64,000 bases of DNA from Streptomyces viridochromogenes (GTDB taxonomy: Bacteria > Actinomycetota > Actinomycetes > Streptomycetales > Streptomycetaceae), in contig NZ_LGUR01000196.1 in assembly GCF_001270495.1 (NCBI RefSeq), forward strand, positions 186,001 to 250,000, given 5' to 3'. A program made the translations under genes and the position numbers. The notes under the pieces are model-generated. The model was not told the origin of the DNA. It ran no database searches and worked only from the letters and a program-made list of their open reading frames with translations. This document shows, piece by piece, positions 34,734 through 43,777 of this stretch. How positions within the stretch are numbered: the stretch's first letter is position 1; every line of letters begins with the position of its first letter.

Positions 34734-35912
34734 TCACACGGGGAGCGGAAGTCCCGAGTAGTTCGCCGCCAGTTCGGCGGCCGCGTGACGGGATGCGGTG
34801 ATCCGGCGCAGACGTGCGAGCTGCATCCGGTCGTCGAACGCATCCCCGTCTGGTTGAGCGTGCAACATCTTAGTCATGTCATCCGAGAAACGGCTCACCT
34901 GCCACACACGTTGAAGGCACAACTCGGAGTATTCGTCGAGAAGTTGTGTGCTCCCGGTGCGGTGCAGCTCGACGAAGCCGCGCGCCAGGGCCCGTACGTC
35001 CGACACGGCGAGGTTGAGACCCTTGGCACCCGTCGGGGGGACGATGTGGGCGGCGTCCCCGGCCAGGAGCAGCCGGCCGTGGCGCATCGGTTCGTGGATG
35101 TAACCGCGCATCGTCGTCACGGACTTGGCGGTGACGGGTCCGCGGTTCAGGGTCCAGTCGGCGTCGATCGCGAAGCGGGCCGCGAGTTCGTCCCAGATGC
35201 GGTCGTCGGGCCAGTCGTCCGGGTCGGTGCCGTTCGGGACCTGGAGGTAGAGCCGGGACACGGACGGTGAGCGCATGCTGTGCAGCGCGAAGCCGCGTTC
35301 GCCCCGTGCGTAGATCAACTCGTCGCACGACGGAGGCACCTCGGCCATGATGCCGAGCCAGGAGTAGGGGTACTCGTGCGCGTAGGAGCGGCTGGCCCCG
35401 GCCGGGAAGGCGTCACGGGAGACGCCGTGGAAGCCGTCGCAGCCCGCGACCCAGTCACAGGTCAGCGTCCGCTCGCGACCCTCGTGCCGGAACCGTACGA
35501 CGGGCCTGTCGCTGTCCGGCTTCCCGACGGCGAGCGCCTGCGCCCCGAACAGCAGCGGTGGGCCCTCGGCGAGTTGCAGCGCGACGAGGTCCTTCACGAT
35601 CTCGGTCTGGGCATAGATCGTCACCGTACGCCCGCCGGTGAGGGCCGGGAAGTCGATGTGGTGGCGCTCCCGGTCGAAGCGCAGCTCGATGCCCTGGTGC
35701 ACCAGCCCCTCGGCCGTCAGCCGCTCGGCGGCGCCGGCCTCGCGCAACGCGTCGACCGTGCCCTGCTCCAGCATCCCGGCCCGCTGGCGCCGCTCGACGT
35801 ACTCCCGCGTCCGCGCCTCCAGGACCACGCAGTCGACGCCCGCGCGGTGCAGCAGGCGCGCGAGGAGCAGTCCGGCGGGGCCGCCGCCGATGATGCCGAC
35901 CGTGGTGCGCAT
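34734..35912 (-). CDS. pobA: 4-hydroxybenzoate 3-monooxygenase
   Basis: This 392-residue flavoprotein matches the usual PobA length. It has GIIGGGPAGLLLARLL at the N-terminus (FAD) and the substrate-domain residues typical of p-hydroxybenzoate hydroxylase. LLLAGDAAHIVPPTGAKGLN binds FAD ribityl and pyrophosphate. It converts 4-hydroxybenzoate plus O2 and NAD(P)H to protocatechuate. ATG 35912 has AGGGAGGT seven bases before it. The gene lies between a LacI-type regulator (70 bases upstream, same strand) and an aldehyde dehydrogenase (30 bases downstream). This suggests a 4-hydroxybenzaldehyde-to-protocatechuate operon. Confidence 0.92.
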   Translation of the reverse strand: MRTTVGIIGGGPAGLLLARLLHRAGVDCVVLEARTREYVERRQRAGMLEQGTVDALREAGAAERLTAEGLVHQGIELRFDRERHHIDFPALTGGRTVTIYAQTEIVKDLVALQLAEGPPLLFGAQALAVGKPDSDRPVVRFRHEGRERTLTCDWVAGCDGFHGVSRDAFPAGASRSYAHEYPYSWLGIMAEVPPSCDELIYARGERGFALHSMRSPSVSRLYLQVPNGTDPDDWPDDRIWDELAARFAIDADWTLNRGPVTAKSVTTMRGYIHEPMRHGRLLLAGDAAHIVPPTGAKGLNLAVSDVRALARGFVELHRTGSTQLLDEYSELCLQRVWQVSRFSDDMTKMLHAQPDGDAFDDRMQLARLRRITASRHAAAELAANYSGLPLPV

Positions 35913-35982
35913 GTCCGACACCTCCCTGGCTTCGACGGTACGTCGGGCGGAGTCCCGCCGCCTCAAACGGCCTCGCGACACC

Positions 35983-37029
35983 TCAGCTGGAGTCGCGGTG
36001 CACCACCGTCGCGCCCAGCACCTTGTGCGCCTCGGGCGCGGCGCCGGGGTTGCGGACCGCGCGGTCGACCAGCTCCGCGAGGTCGCGGCCGGACGGCAGC
36101 TCGATGTGGACCGTGCTCAGCCTGGGCCGCAGCAGCCGTCCGAGCATCAGGTCGTCGGCGCCGATGAGGGCCGTGTCGTCGGGGACGCGGACGCCCTCGT
36201 CCTGGAGGGCGCGCATCAGCAGCATCGCGTACTCGTCGTTGTAGGCGAACACGGCGTCGAGGCCGAGGTCGCGCCAGCGGGCGGCGAGCCGCGCGGCGGA
36301 CTCCTCCTCGTAGGCGAGGGGCAGCTCGGTCAGGGTGGCGTCGGTGCCGTGCAGGGCGCGGCGCACACCTTCGAGGCGGGGCGTGGAGAAGGCGTCCAGT
36401 CGGTCCTCCTCGGGCACGACGACGCCGATCCGGCGCCGGCCGCGGGCGTACAGGTGGCTGCCCGCGCAGTGCCCCACCGCCTCGTAGTCCATCAGCAGGG
36501 CGTGGGCACCCTCGACGGACTCGGGGCCGAGCGAGACCACGGCCCGGGCGCCGGAGCGCTTGAGCACCGTCACGCCCTTGGGGCCGAGGCCGGAGCCGGA
36601 CACCAGGACGGCGACGGGACGCAGCTCGGCCCAGGCGCGGGCGGCCTCGTCGCCGTGCAGGCCGACGCTGCCATGCTGCACGACGGTGTAGTCGAGGCGG
36701 CCGAGCGCCAGCTGGAGGTCGCCGAGGAACCGGCTGTAGAGCGGGCCGACGGGGAAGCTCGGGGCGGGCATCAGGACCATGCGGCTGTGCCCGGCGCGCA
36801 GGCTGCGGGCCGCCGCGTGCGGGACGTACCCGAGTTCCTTCGCGGCCTCGTGGACGCGGCGGCGGGTGGGCTCGCTGATCCGGACGGCGCTGGTCTTGTT
36901 GAGGACGTAGGAGACGGTCGCGCGCGAGACGCCGGCCAGGCGGGCCACATCGGCGCTCGTAGGTACCGAGCGCGGTGCGGAGGAAGCGGGCGCGGGCGTT
37001 TTCGGTATCTGCACCATGACGTACGGCAT
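35983..37029 (-). CDS. LacI-family transcriptional regulator
   Basis: This 348-residue protein has the LacI HTH (TSADVARLAGVSRATVSYVL), hinge NKTSAVRISEPTRRRV and a periplasmic-binding-like effector domain (MVLMPAPSFPVGPL to STVHIELPSGRDLAELV). It is co-directional with pobA and the aldehyde dehydrogenase and may control them. LacI regulation of aromatic acid genes is uncommon, and a sugar-type ligand elsewhere is possible. ATG 37029 is used; ATG 37017 is also in frame. Confidence 0.88.
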   Translation of the reverse strand: MPYVMVQIPKTPAPASSAPRSVPTSADVARLAGVSRATVSYVLNKTSAVRISEPTRRRVHEAAKELGYVPHAAARSLRAGHSRMVLMPAPSFPVGPLYSRFLGDLQLALGRLDYTVVQHGSVGLHGDEAARAWAELRPVAVLVSGSGLGPKGVTVLKRSGARAVVSLGPESVEGAHALLMDYEAVGHCAGSHLYARGRRRIGVVVPEEDRLDAFSTPRLEGVRRALHGTDATLTELPLAYEEESAARLAARWRDLGLDAVFAYNDEYAMLLMRALQDEGVRVPDDTALIGADDLMLGRLLRPRLSTVHIELPSGRDLAELVDRAVRNPGAAPEAHKVLGATVVHRDSS

Positions 37030-37037
37030 CTTTGCAG

Positions 37038-37060
37038 AACCTGTGAGTTGGGCTCAGGTT
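37038..37060. promoter_or_regulatory. inverted repeat upstream of the LacI gene
   Basis: AACCTG at 37038-37043 is inverted as CAGGTT at 37055-37060 with an 11-base spacer, just ahead of the LacI start. The arm length is short, so this is only a candidate operator. Confidence 0.3.
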
Positions 37061-37099
37061 AGGGTCCTCGCCCGGTCACGCCCCGGCTCGGGCCACCGC

Positions 37100-37756
37100 T
37101 CAGGTCTCCGCGCGCGTCACGCGGTCGACGAGGTCGAGCCAGCCCTTCTCCAGCCGCTCCATGGGCATGCCGCACTGCCTGGTCAGGTGGTTGATCAGGG
37201 CGGGGTCCAGGTACGCCATGAGCGTCTGGGCGAGGAGTTCGCAGTCGGCGTCCGGCAGGGTCTGCCGCAGCAGCACCGTGACGTGCGTGCGCAGGGCCCG
37301 GACCGAGGGGTGGGCGTACCGCCGGGCCGCGTCGGGCTGGGCGGCGAGTTGCAGGTCCAGCTGCTCGGCCGTGCGGTACAGCACCGCCACGCCGAACGCC
37401 CGCAGCCGGTCGACCGGGGGCGCCCCGGGACCCAGCGGCGGGGGCCCGCCCAGGAAGTCGGCCTGGAGATTCCTCGCGGAGTGGTCCAGCAGTGCCGTCA
37501 GCAGGCCGGTGCGGTCACCGAAGCGGCGGAAGACCGTCCCCTTGCCCACCCCGGCCTCAGCGGCCACCGCCTCCATGGTGACCCCGGCCGCGCCGTGCTC
37601 CGCGATCAGCCGGGTGGCGGCCTCCAGCAGCCGGGCCCGGTTGCGGGCCGCGTCGGCGCGCAGGCAGGGCTCGCCGGCGCCGGAACCGACCTCCAGCAGC
37701 TGAGGCTTGTCGACGGGCTCCTGGGGCTGGGGGAAGGGCGGCAGAAGGGTGGACAT
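37100..37756 (-). CDS. TetR-family transcriptional regulator
   Basis: About 218 residues. The TetR HTH is at about 45-85 (NRARLLEAATRLIAEHGAAG, then VTMEAVAAEAGVGKGTVFRR), followed by a helical ligand-binding domain. The gene is divergent from an FMN-reductase gene 117 bases away. Two palindromes in that gap are the likely operators (37788-37835), so it probably represses itself and the reductase. ATG 37756 is taken as start; ATG 37774 is possible. Neither has a clear ribosome site, hence leaderless translation may apply. Confidence 0.88.
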   Translation of the reverse strand: MSTLLPPFPQPQEPVDKPQLLEVGSGAGEPCLRADAARNRARLLEAATRLIAEHGAAGVTMEAVAAEAGVGKGTVFRRFGDRTGLLTALLDHSARNLQADFLGGPPPLGPGAPPVDRLRAFGVAVLYRTAEQLDLQLAAQPDAARRYAHPSVRALRTHVTVLLRQTLPDADCELLAQTLMAYLDPALINHLTRQCGMPMERLEKGWLDLVDRVTRAET

Positions 37757-37787
37757 GAAGCCAGCGTAAAGCATCGGGAATGAAACT

Positions 37788-37835
37788 GGACCGCGGTCCG
37801 GTTAAGGTGCTAGAAATTAAACGGACCCCGGTCCG
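37788..37835. promoter_or_regulatory. paired TetR-type operators
   Basis: GGACCGCGGTCC at 37788-37799 is a perfect 12-bp palindrome, and CGGACCCCGGTCCG at 37822-37835 is a near-perfect relative. Centres are 35 bases apart, between the divergent TetR and FMN-reductase genes. The shared GGACC-GGTCC arms strongly suggest one regulator binding twice. Confidence 0.75.
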
Positions 37836-37873
37836 GATTGCCTGTGGCAGTGTTTCAGCATCTTGGAGTTCGC

Positions 37874-38437
37874 ATGTCTGTTCGCATCCTCGCGCTCGTC
37901 GGCAGCCTTCGTGCCGGTTCGCACAACCGTCAGCTGGCCGAGGCAGCCGTCAAGCTCGCTCCCGAGGGCGCCGAGGTCGTGCTCTTCGAGGGCCTGGCCG
38001 ACATCCCCTTCTACAACGAGGACATCGACGTCGAGGGCGGCGTCCCCGCCGCCGCCACCGCGCTGCGCGAGGCCGCGCAGGCCGCCGACGGGTTCCTCTT
38101 CTTCTCCCCCGAGTACAACGGCACCATCCCGGCCGTGCTGAAGAACGCCATCGACTGGCTGTCCCGCCCGTACGGCGCCGGGGCCTTCGGCGGCAAGCCG
38201 GTCGCCGTGGTCGGTACCGCCTTCGGCCAGTACGGCGGCGTGTGGGCGCAGGACGAGACCCGCAAGGCCGTGGGCATCGCCGGCGGCAAGGTGCTGGAGG
38301 ATGTCAAGCTGTCCATCCCCGGCTCGCTGACCCGTTTCGCCGAGACCCACCCGTCCGACGACGCCGAGGTCTCCGCGCAGCTGGCCGAGGTCATCGCGCG
38401 CGTCCACGGACACGCGGGCGAGGCCGTCGCGGCCTGA
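37874..38437 (+). CDS. NADPH-dependent FMN reductase
   Basis: This 187-residue flavodoxin-like protein has the phosphate-binding loop GSLRAGSHNRQLAE and the family signature FFSPEYNGTIPAVLKNAIDWL. GTAFGQYGGVWAQDE follows. It reduces FMN, quinones or azo/nitro compounds using NADPH. ATG 37874 has GGAG six bases upstream. It is likely controlled by the divergent TetR protein through the paired operators. A hairpin at 38457-38487 follows. Confidence 0.9.
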   Translation: MSVRILALVGSLRAGSHNRQLAEAAVKLAPEGAEVVLFEGLADIPFYNEDIDVEGGVPAAATALREAAQAADGFLFFSPEYNGTIPAVLKNAIDWLSRPYGAGAFGGKPVAVVGTAFGQYGGVWAQDETRKAVGIAGGKVLEDVKLSIPGSLTRFAETHPSDDAEVSAQLAEVIARVHGHAGEAVAA

Positions 38438-38456
38438 CCCGACCCAGGGCCCTCAG

Positions 38457-38487
38457 GAGGGGCCGGAGCCGAGCGCTCCGGCCCCTC
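38457..38487. terminator. 13-bp hairpin after the FMN reductase
   Basis: GAGGGGCCGGAGC at 38457-38469 pairs perfectly with GCTCCGGCCCCTC at 38475-38487 around CGAGC. It lies between the convergent reductase and LysR genes. Confidence 0.8.
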
Positions 38488-38550
38488 TTCGCGCGGCGGT
38501 CCACCGCCGCTTCTCTCCCGGCGGGCCAGGCCGTCCCCGTTCCCCGCCGG

Positions 38551-39456
38551 TCACGCCACCGCCGTCGGCGCCAGCTCCCGCAGCTCCTCCAGCGCCGCCG
38601 CCACCGCGGGGCGCTCCCGGCAGCCCCGGCGCGTGCAGGTGAGCACCTTGCGGTGCGGTTCGCCCGCGCAGCGAACTCGGGTGATGGGAAGGTCCGGGGT
38701 CACCTGGGCCAGCCTCGGGATCAGGGCGACGCCGAGCCGGTGGGCGACCAGATGGGCGGTGACGTTCCAGTCGAGGGCGTGATGGATCACGTCGGGAGTG
38801 AACCCGGCCGCCCCGCACGCCGACATCACATGCGTGCGGCAGGGGCTCTCCGGCACCGGCGCGATCCAGTCCTCGTGCGCCGCCTCCGCGAGGTCGACGC
38901 GCCCGCGTCCCGCCAGCGGATGGCCGTCGGGGACGACGAGGTCGTACGGGTCGTCCAGCAGTGGCTGCTGGTCGAAGCGCGCGTCGCTCAGCGGCGGGTT
39001 GTGCGGCGCGACCTCCACCACGGCCAGGTCGGCCTCCCCCTCGAAGAGCCGGTCGAAGCTCTCCGGCACCCCCGTCTCCTGGAGCCGTACGGTCAGCCGC
39101 GGATACCGCTCCCGCAGCCGTACGGCCATGGGCGCCAGCAGTACCGAGACGGCCATCGGAAAGCCGCTCACGCGCAGTTGCCCGGCGGGGGCGCTGTACT
39201 CGGCGCGCAGGTCGAGCTCGGCCGCCTCCCAGCGCTCCGCGATCGCGTCGGCGTGCGCGAGCAGGCTCTCGGCGGCCGCGGTCAGACGTACCCCGCGGCC
39301 TTGCGGTTCGAGGAGGTCGACGCCCAGGTCGCGGGCCAGTTGGCGGATCTGCTGGGAGGCGGCGGACGGGGTGAAGTGCAGGGCGCGGGCGGCCGCGGTG
39401 ACCGTGCCGTAGTGCGCCACGGCCCTCAGCACGTGCAGTCGGCGCAGGTCAATCAT
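38551..39456 (-). CDS. LysR-family transcriptional regulator
   Basis: This 301-residue protein has a LysR HTH (MIDLRRLHVLRAVAHYGTVT, FTPSAASQQIRQLARDLGVD) and an effector domain. A Cys-rich segment near the C-terminus (CAGEPHRKVLTCTRRGCRER) is typical of actinobacterial LysR of this group. It faces a small zinc-ribbon gene divergently, 125 bases away. Target genes are not evident. ATG 39456 is preferred; GTG 39465 is in frame. Confidence 0.88.
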   Translation of the reverse strand: MIDLRRLHVLRAVAHYGTVTAAARALHFTPSAASQQIRQLARDLGVDLLEPQGRGVRLTAAAESLLAHADAIAERWEAAELDLRAEYSAPAGQLRVSGFPMAVSVLLAPMAVRLRERYPRLTVRLQETGVPESFDRLFEGEADLAVVEVAPHNPPLSDARFDQQPLLDDPYDLVVPDGHPLAGRGRVDLAEAAHEDWIAPVPESPCRTHVMSACGAAGFTPDVIHHALDWNVTAHLVAHRLGVALIPRLAQVTPDLPITRVRCAGEPHRKVLTCTRRGCRERPAVAAALEELRELAPTAVA

Positions 39457-39581
39457 GAAGCCCACGCTTCAAGGTGGTGTCCGGAAAGTCAACCTGGACG
39501 TGCCAGGAAGGCGCACCGCACCCTTGGTGGTGTCGCGACGATCAACCGGCACGACCAGCCACCGAGGTACGAGGAGTCGCC

Positions 39582-39812
39582 ATGACCAGCACGACCGGCA
39601 CCGTCTGCCCGCACTGCGGGTGGCCCGACGGGGCCGAGCCCTACCAGGTGGTGTCCCGGCACACCACGGCGACGGGCAGCACGGTGTGGACGCGGTGCGC
39701 GTGTGGTTCGTTACAGGTCCGCAGCGTGGACGACCGCGGTATGCGCGTCGTCTCCCGCAGCCGGCCCTCCGGGACGCCCGCGGGGAGTCCGGCGGACTCG
39801 CCCTGCCGATGA
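39582..39812 (+). CDS. small zinc-ribbon-like protein
   Basis: This 76-residue protein has CPHCGW at 9-14 and CACG near 39-42, a plausible four-cysteine zinc ribbon. A Ser/Pro/Arg-rich tail follows. GAGGAG precedes ATG 39582. Function unknown; such proteins can bind nucleic acid or act as small regulators. Confidence 0.65.
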   Translation: MTSTTGTVCPHCGWPDGAEPYQVVSRHTTATGSTVWTRCACGSLQVRSVDDRGMRVVSRSRPSGTPAGSPADSPCR

Positions 39813-39857
39813 CGCGGCGATCCGGCCGTCACACCGGCGGGGACGAGCCCCTGCTCG

Positions 39858-40841
39858 CTATGCCACGTCTTCGGCCTCTGCCTGCTCCTGCTTCTGCTGC
39901 TCCTGCTTCTTCGAAGCGCGCAAGCTCGTCAGCGTCGTGACCGCCAGGACCAGCACGATGAAGCCGAGCGAGAACGGGATGCTGATCTCGGGGACGTGGA
40001 CGCCGGACTCGTGCAGTGCGTGCAGCACGAGCTTGACGCCGATGAAGCCGAGGATGATCGACAGGCCGTAGCTGAGGTGGACCAGCTTCTTCAGCAGGCC
40101 GCCGATGAGGAAGTACAGCTGGCGAAGGCCCATCAGGGCGAAGGCGTTGGCGGTGAAGACGATGTACGGGTCCTGGGTCAGCCCGTAGATGGCGGGGATG
40201 GAGTCGAGCGCGAACAGGACGTCCGTGGAGCCGATCGCGAGCATCACGACGAGCATCGGCGTCATGATCCGCTTGCCGTTCTCGGTGATGAACAGCTTGG
40301 TGCCGTGGTAGCGGTCGGCCACGCCGAAGCGCTCCTCGGCCATCTTCAGCAGCTTGTTCTCCTGGTACTCCTCCTCGTGCTCCTCCTTGCGGGCGTCCTG
40401 GACGAGCTTCCAGGCGGTCCAGATCAGGAAGGCCCCGAAGAGGTAGAACACCCAGGAGAACGTGGAGATGATCGCCGCACCGGCCGCGATGAAGCCGGCG
40501 CGCAGCACGAGGGCCATGATCACGCCGACCATCAGGACGCGCTGCTGGTACTGCGAGGGCACCGCGAACTTCGCCATGATCAGAACGAAGACGAAGAGGT
40601 TGTCGACGCTGAGCGACTTCTCGGTGATGTACCCCGCGAAGAACTCGCCCGTGGGCCCGCCGCCACCGTAGAAGTACAGGCCGACGCCGAACAGACACGC
40701 CAGGACGACCCAGACGACCGTCCACGTCCCCGCTTCCCGGATGGATACGTCGTGGGGTTTGCGGCCGATGAAGAAGTCCACGGCGACGAGCGCGCACAGG
40801 GCCACGACGGTCAGCAGCCAGACAGAGAGGGAGACGTTCAC
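39858..40841 (-). CDS. TerC-family integral membrane protein
   Basis: This 327-residue protein has about eight membrane helices and the TerC signatures: DFFIGRKPHDVSIREA, SVDNLFVFVLIM, GSTDVLFALDSIPAIYGLTQ and FTANAFALMGLRQLYFL. Two acidic intramembrane motifs are conserved. TerC proteins act in metal (often Mn2+) export or tellurite resistance. A charged cytoplasmic loop (KEEHEEEYQENK) and a Gln/Glu-rich tail are present. GTG 40841 has AGGAG eight bases upstream; the longer reading to 40910 lacks homology. Confidence 0.92.
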   Translation of the reverse strand: MNVSLSVWLLTVVALCALVAVDFFIGRKPHDVSIREAGTWTVVWVVLACLFGVGLYFYGGGGPTGEFFAGYITEKSLSVDNLFVFVLIMAKFAVPSQYQQRVLMVGVIMALVLRAGFIAAGAAIISTFSWVFYLFGAFLIWTAWKLVQDARKEEHEEEYQENKLLKMAEERFGVADRYHGTKLFITENGKRIMTPMLVVMLAIGSTDVLFALDSIPAIYGLTQDPYIVFTANAFALMGLRQLYFLIGGLLKKLVHLSYGLSIILGFIGVKLVLHALHESGVHVPEISIPFSLGFIVLVLAVTTLTSLRASKKQEQQKQEQAEAEDVA

Positions 40842-41073
40842 GGGGAGTACTCCTGGTGCAGGTGGGACCTTGAAAGAGTTGTCGCCGCCGGTCATCTCTT
40901 CCACCCACAACTGGTGAACAACCGGCCATGTCCTGGCAAACTCCAGGTCATCTGCCTCACCCGCCGGACGGCGGGCAGGTTCCGCCGAACGGCGGCCCTC
41001 GGGCCGGGGCCGGCACGCAGATCATGGCCACAGAGCCGCCGGGCACGCAGGTGCCCCCGTGTGAGGAGAAGCC

Positions 41074-42060
41074 ATGACCCAGGTCCCGCCGCAGGTCCCG
41101 CCACCGTTCGATCCCGAGCTCGCCGGCGCCCTGGAACTCATCAAGGACGTGATCTCGCCCGGCCTCACGATGGACGAGATAGCCGACGTCCGGCAGGGTG
41201 CGGGAATCCAGATGCTGGCCGAACTGGATCTGACCCTGGACGGTTTCTTCGAGGTCGAGGACCGGGCGGTGCCGGGCCCGGCGGGTGCCCCCGAGATCTC
41301 CCTGCTGATCTGCCGGCCCGCCGCCCCCGCGGCAGTCGGCCCTCGGCCCGTGATCTACCACGTCCACGGCGGCGGGATGATCCTCGGCAACAACCGCGTC
41401 GGCGTCGACGCCGCCCTGGACTGGGCGAAGGAACTGGACGCGGTCGTGGTGTCCGTGGAGTACCGGCTCGCGCCGGAGCACCCGCACCCGGCGCCGATCG
41501 AGGACGTGTACGCCGGCCTGGAGTGGACGGCGAAGCACGCCGCCGAGCTCGGTGGCGACCCGCAGCGGATCGTCGTCGCCGGTGCCAGCGCCGGCGGCGG
41601 GCTGTCCGCGGCCCTGGCCCTGCTGACCCGGGACCGCGGGGGCCCTGAGCTGATCGGCCAGCTGCTGATGTGCCCGATGCTGGACGACCGCAACGACAGC
41701 CCGTCCACGTACCAGATGGCGGGCCTGGGCGTCTGGGACCGTACGGCGAACGAGACGGGCTGGACGGCGTTGCTCGGTGAGCGCCGCGGTGGGCCCGACG
41801 TCCCCGCGTACGCGGCGCCCGCCCGCGCCGAGGACCTGTCCGGGCTGCCCCCCGCCTTCCTGGACGTCGGCTCCGCGGAGACCTTCCGGGACGAGGTCGT
41901 CGCCTACGCCTCCCGGATCTGGCAGGCGGGCGGGGTGGCCGAGCTGCATGTGTGGCCCGGCGGCTTCCACGGGTTCGACGGCTTTGCTCCGCAGGCGGCG
42001 CTCTCGCAGGCCTGTCGGCGGGCGCATCTGGCGTGGCTGAGGCGGCTGTTGGGCCAGTGA
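41074..42060 (+). CDS. HSL-family alpha/beta hydrolase (esterase)
   Basis: This 328-residue protein has the oxyanion motif HGGG at 98-101 and nucleophile Ser172 in GASAGG. The catalytic Asp lies in FLDVGSAETFRDE and His in GGFHGFDGF. These define the hormone-sensitive lipase family of esterases. It hydrolyses short- to medium-chain esters in the cytoplasm; no signal peptide is seen. ATG 41074 has GAGGAG upstream. It is divergent from terC and followed by a PucR-type regulator on the same strand. Confidence 0.9.
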   Translation: MTQVPPQVPPPFDPELAGALELIKDVISPGLTMDEIADVRQGAGIQMLAELDLTLDGFFEVEDRAVPGPAGAPEISLLICRPAAPAAVGPRPVIYHVHGGGMILGNNRVGVDAALDWAKELDAVVVSVEYRLAPEHPHPAPIEDVYAGLEWTAKHAAELGGDPQRIVVAGASAGGGLSAALALLTRDRGGPELIGQLLMCPMLDDRNDSPSTYQMAGLGVWDRTANETGWTALLGERRGGPDVPAYAAPARAEDLSGLPPAFLDVGSAETFRDEVVAYASRIWQAGGVAELHVWPGGFHGFDGFAPQAALSQACRRAHLAWLRRLLGQ

Positions 42061-42147
42061 GGCACGCCTGAGGGACCGCCCACTCGTCCGCCGGGTTACG
42101 CGGCGGGACCCTACCCGCCGCTTGACCGCATGCCGCACCATGGGCCT

Positions 42148-43152
42148 ATGAAAGAGCTGGCCGGACGCCTGACCGCGCTCGACCCGGACGCCGGGGCCGC
42201 CGTTCGCGTCATCGCCTACTTCGATCGGCTCGCCGAGTCCCGGGCCGGGCTGGAGGCGCTGGTGCGCGGTGCCGCCGTACTGGCCGGGGTGCCGGCGCGG
42301 CTCGTGGAAGCGGACCGGCGGGTGCGGGTGCGGGTCGAGGCCGACGGGACGCGTCGGGACAGCGCTCCGCCACCGGATCCAGGGTGGCCGTCCGCCCCGC
42401 TGACGCCGGGCGGCTCTCCCGCGCTGTGGCTGGAGCGGGCTCAGGGCGCGGAGCCCAGTGTCGTCGACGCGGTGATCCTGGAGCGGGCCGCCGGTGCCGT
42501 ACGGCTCGTACTCGACCGGACTCGCGGGCGGGCGCCGGCCGATGATCCGGCGCTGGTCGAGACCGTCCTCGACGCCACGGCTCCGGAGGCGGCGCGACTG
42601 CACGCGGCCCGTCGGCTGGGGCTCGACCCCGCCGTACCGGCCCGCGTCCTCGCCCCGCTCGACGGCCGGCCCAGGATCGTCCCCGCGCAGGGGGACGCCG
42701 AGCCGCCCGTCGGCCGGGTGGGCGTGGGGCCCGCCGTACCGGCGCTCCAGCTGCCGCGGTCCTGGTCACAGGCGCGCGTCGCGCTCCGGTTCACGGCCGA
42801 GGGCACCGCCCAGGACCCCGGTCCCCGCGTCGTGCACGCCGACGAACTCGGCGATGTCGCGCTCCTCGCCGACCTCGTCGTACCGGGCGCGGAGCCGCCG
42901 CCCGATGTGCACGCCGTGGAGGCTGCCGCGGCGGCCGCGCCCTGGCTGCTCGCCACACTGCACGCCGTCGCCACGACGGTGAGCCTTCGGGCGGCGGCGG
43001 CCGAGATCAACGTCCACCACTCCACGCTCCAGGAGCGGCTCGCGCAAGCCGAGCACCTGCTGGGCTGGCCGCTGCGCACTCCGCAGGGGCGGTTCAGGCT
43101 GGGGCTGGCACTGGCGATGCGGCATCTGGTGCAGAATCAGCGCGAACAGTAG
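42148..43152 (+). CDS. PucR-type helix-turn-helix regulator
   Basis: This 334-residue protein ends with a PucR-like HTH (TVSLRAAAAEINVHHSTLQE, then RLAQAEHLLGWPLRTPQGRF). It has a poorly conserved N-terminal region rich in Arg/Ala/Pro. It follows the esterase gene by 87 bases on the same strand. ATG 42148 is preferred over ATG 42130. No ligand or target is evident. Confidence 0.75.
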   Translation: MKELAGRLTALDPDAGAAVRVIAYFDRLAESRAGLEALVRGAAVLAGVPARLVEADRRVRVRVEADGTRRDSAPPPDPGWPSAPLTPGGSPALWLERAQGAEPSVVDAVILERAAGAVRLVLDRTRGRAPADDPALVETVLDATAPEAARLHAARRLGLDPAVPARVLAPLDGRPRIVPAQGDAEPPVGRVGVGPAVPALQLPRSWSQARVALRFTAEGTAQDPGPRVVHADELGDVALLADLVVPGAEPPPDVHAVEAAAAAAPWLLATLHAVATTVSLRAAAAEINVHHSTLQERLAQAEHLLGWPLRTPQGRFRLGLALAMRHLVQNQREQ

Positions 43153-43181
43153 CGGAGCAGCAGCAGGTCATTACTTGCACG

Positions 43182-43196
43182 CGCGCACTATGCGCG
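43182..43196. promoter_or_regulatory. 15-bp palindrome upstream of the MarR gene
   Basis: CGCGCA at 43182-43187 is inverted as TGCGCG at 43191-43196 around CTA, about 66 bases before the MarR start. It is a plausible autoregulatory site. Confidence 0.45.
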
Positions 43197-43262
43197 ACAG
43201 CCGGAAATTTCACACATGCCCTATCCTGGATGTCACTCACCTCGGGACAGGAGACCGGCGCC

Positions 43263-43694
43263 ATGACCGCAACAGATCCCGCGCTCACCGCGCTCGCCCA
43301 GGGCTGGTGCGCCCTTTCCCTGCTGCACGGCAGGATCGAGGCGCACATCGAGCGCGCCCTTCAGGCCGGGCACGATGACGTCCTCAGCCGCCAGCACAGC
43401 GGCGAAGGCGGCCACCTCCAGATGAAGCAGGTCGCCGACGCCGTCGTCCTCAGCCAGAGCGCCACCACCCGACTCGTCACCCGCCTCGAAGACCGCGGCC
43501 TGCTCTCCCGCTACCTCTGTCCCACCGACCGCCGCGGCATCTACACCGACGTCACCGAAGCAGGTCTCGAACTCCTCGAAGCGGCACGCCCCACCAACGA
43601 CACGGCCCTGCGCCAAGCCCTCGACGAAGCCGCGAAGAACCCCGAACTCGCCCCGCTGGTCAGGGCGGTGGAGACGCTCCGCGTACCGGTCTGA
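43263..43694 (+). CDS. MarR-family transcriptional regulator
   Basis: This 143-residue winged-helix protein has LQMKQVADAVVLSQSATTRL, VTRLEDRGLLSRYLCPTDRR and GIYTDVTEAGLELLE, the classic MarR core. ATG 43263 has AGGAGA about ten bases upstream. It precedes a CoA-transferase gene by 83 bases on the same strand and may regulate it. The upstream palindrome suggests autoregulation. Confidence 0.9.
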   Translation: MTATDPALTALAQGWCALSLLHGRIEAHIERALQAGHDDVLSRQHSGEGGHLQMKQVADAVVLSQSATTRLVTRLEDRGLLSRYLCPTDRRGIYTDVTEAGLELLEAARPTNDTALRQALDEAAKNPELAPLVRAVETLRVPV

Positions 43695-43777
43695 CCCCGG
43701 CAGATCAACGAAAGGCGCAGGTCAGGGGGCAAAAGCGCCATTGACAGCGGTCGGGCGGGGTCGTAGAACTGGGCCCT

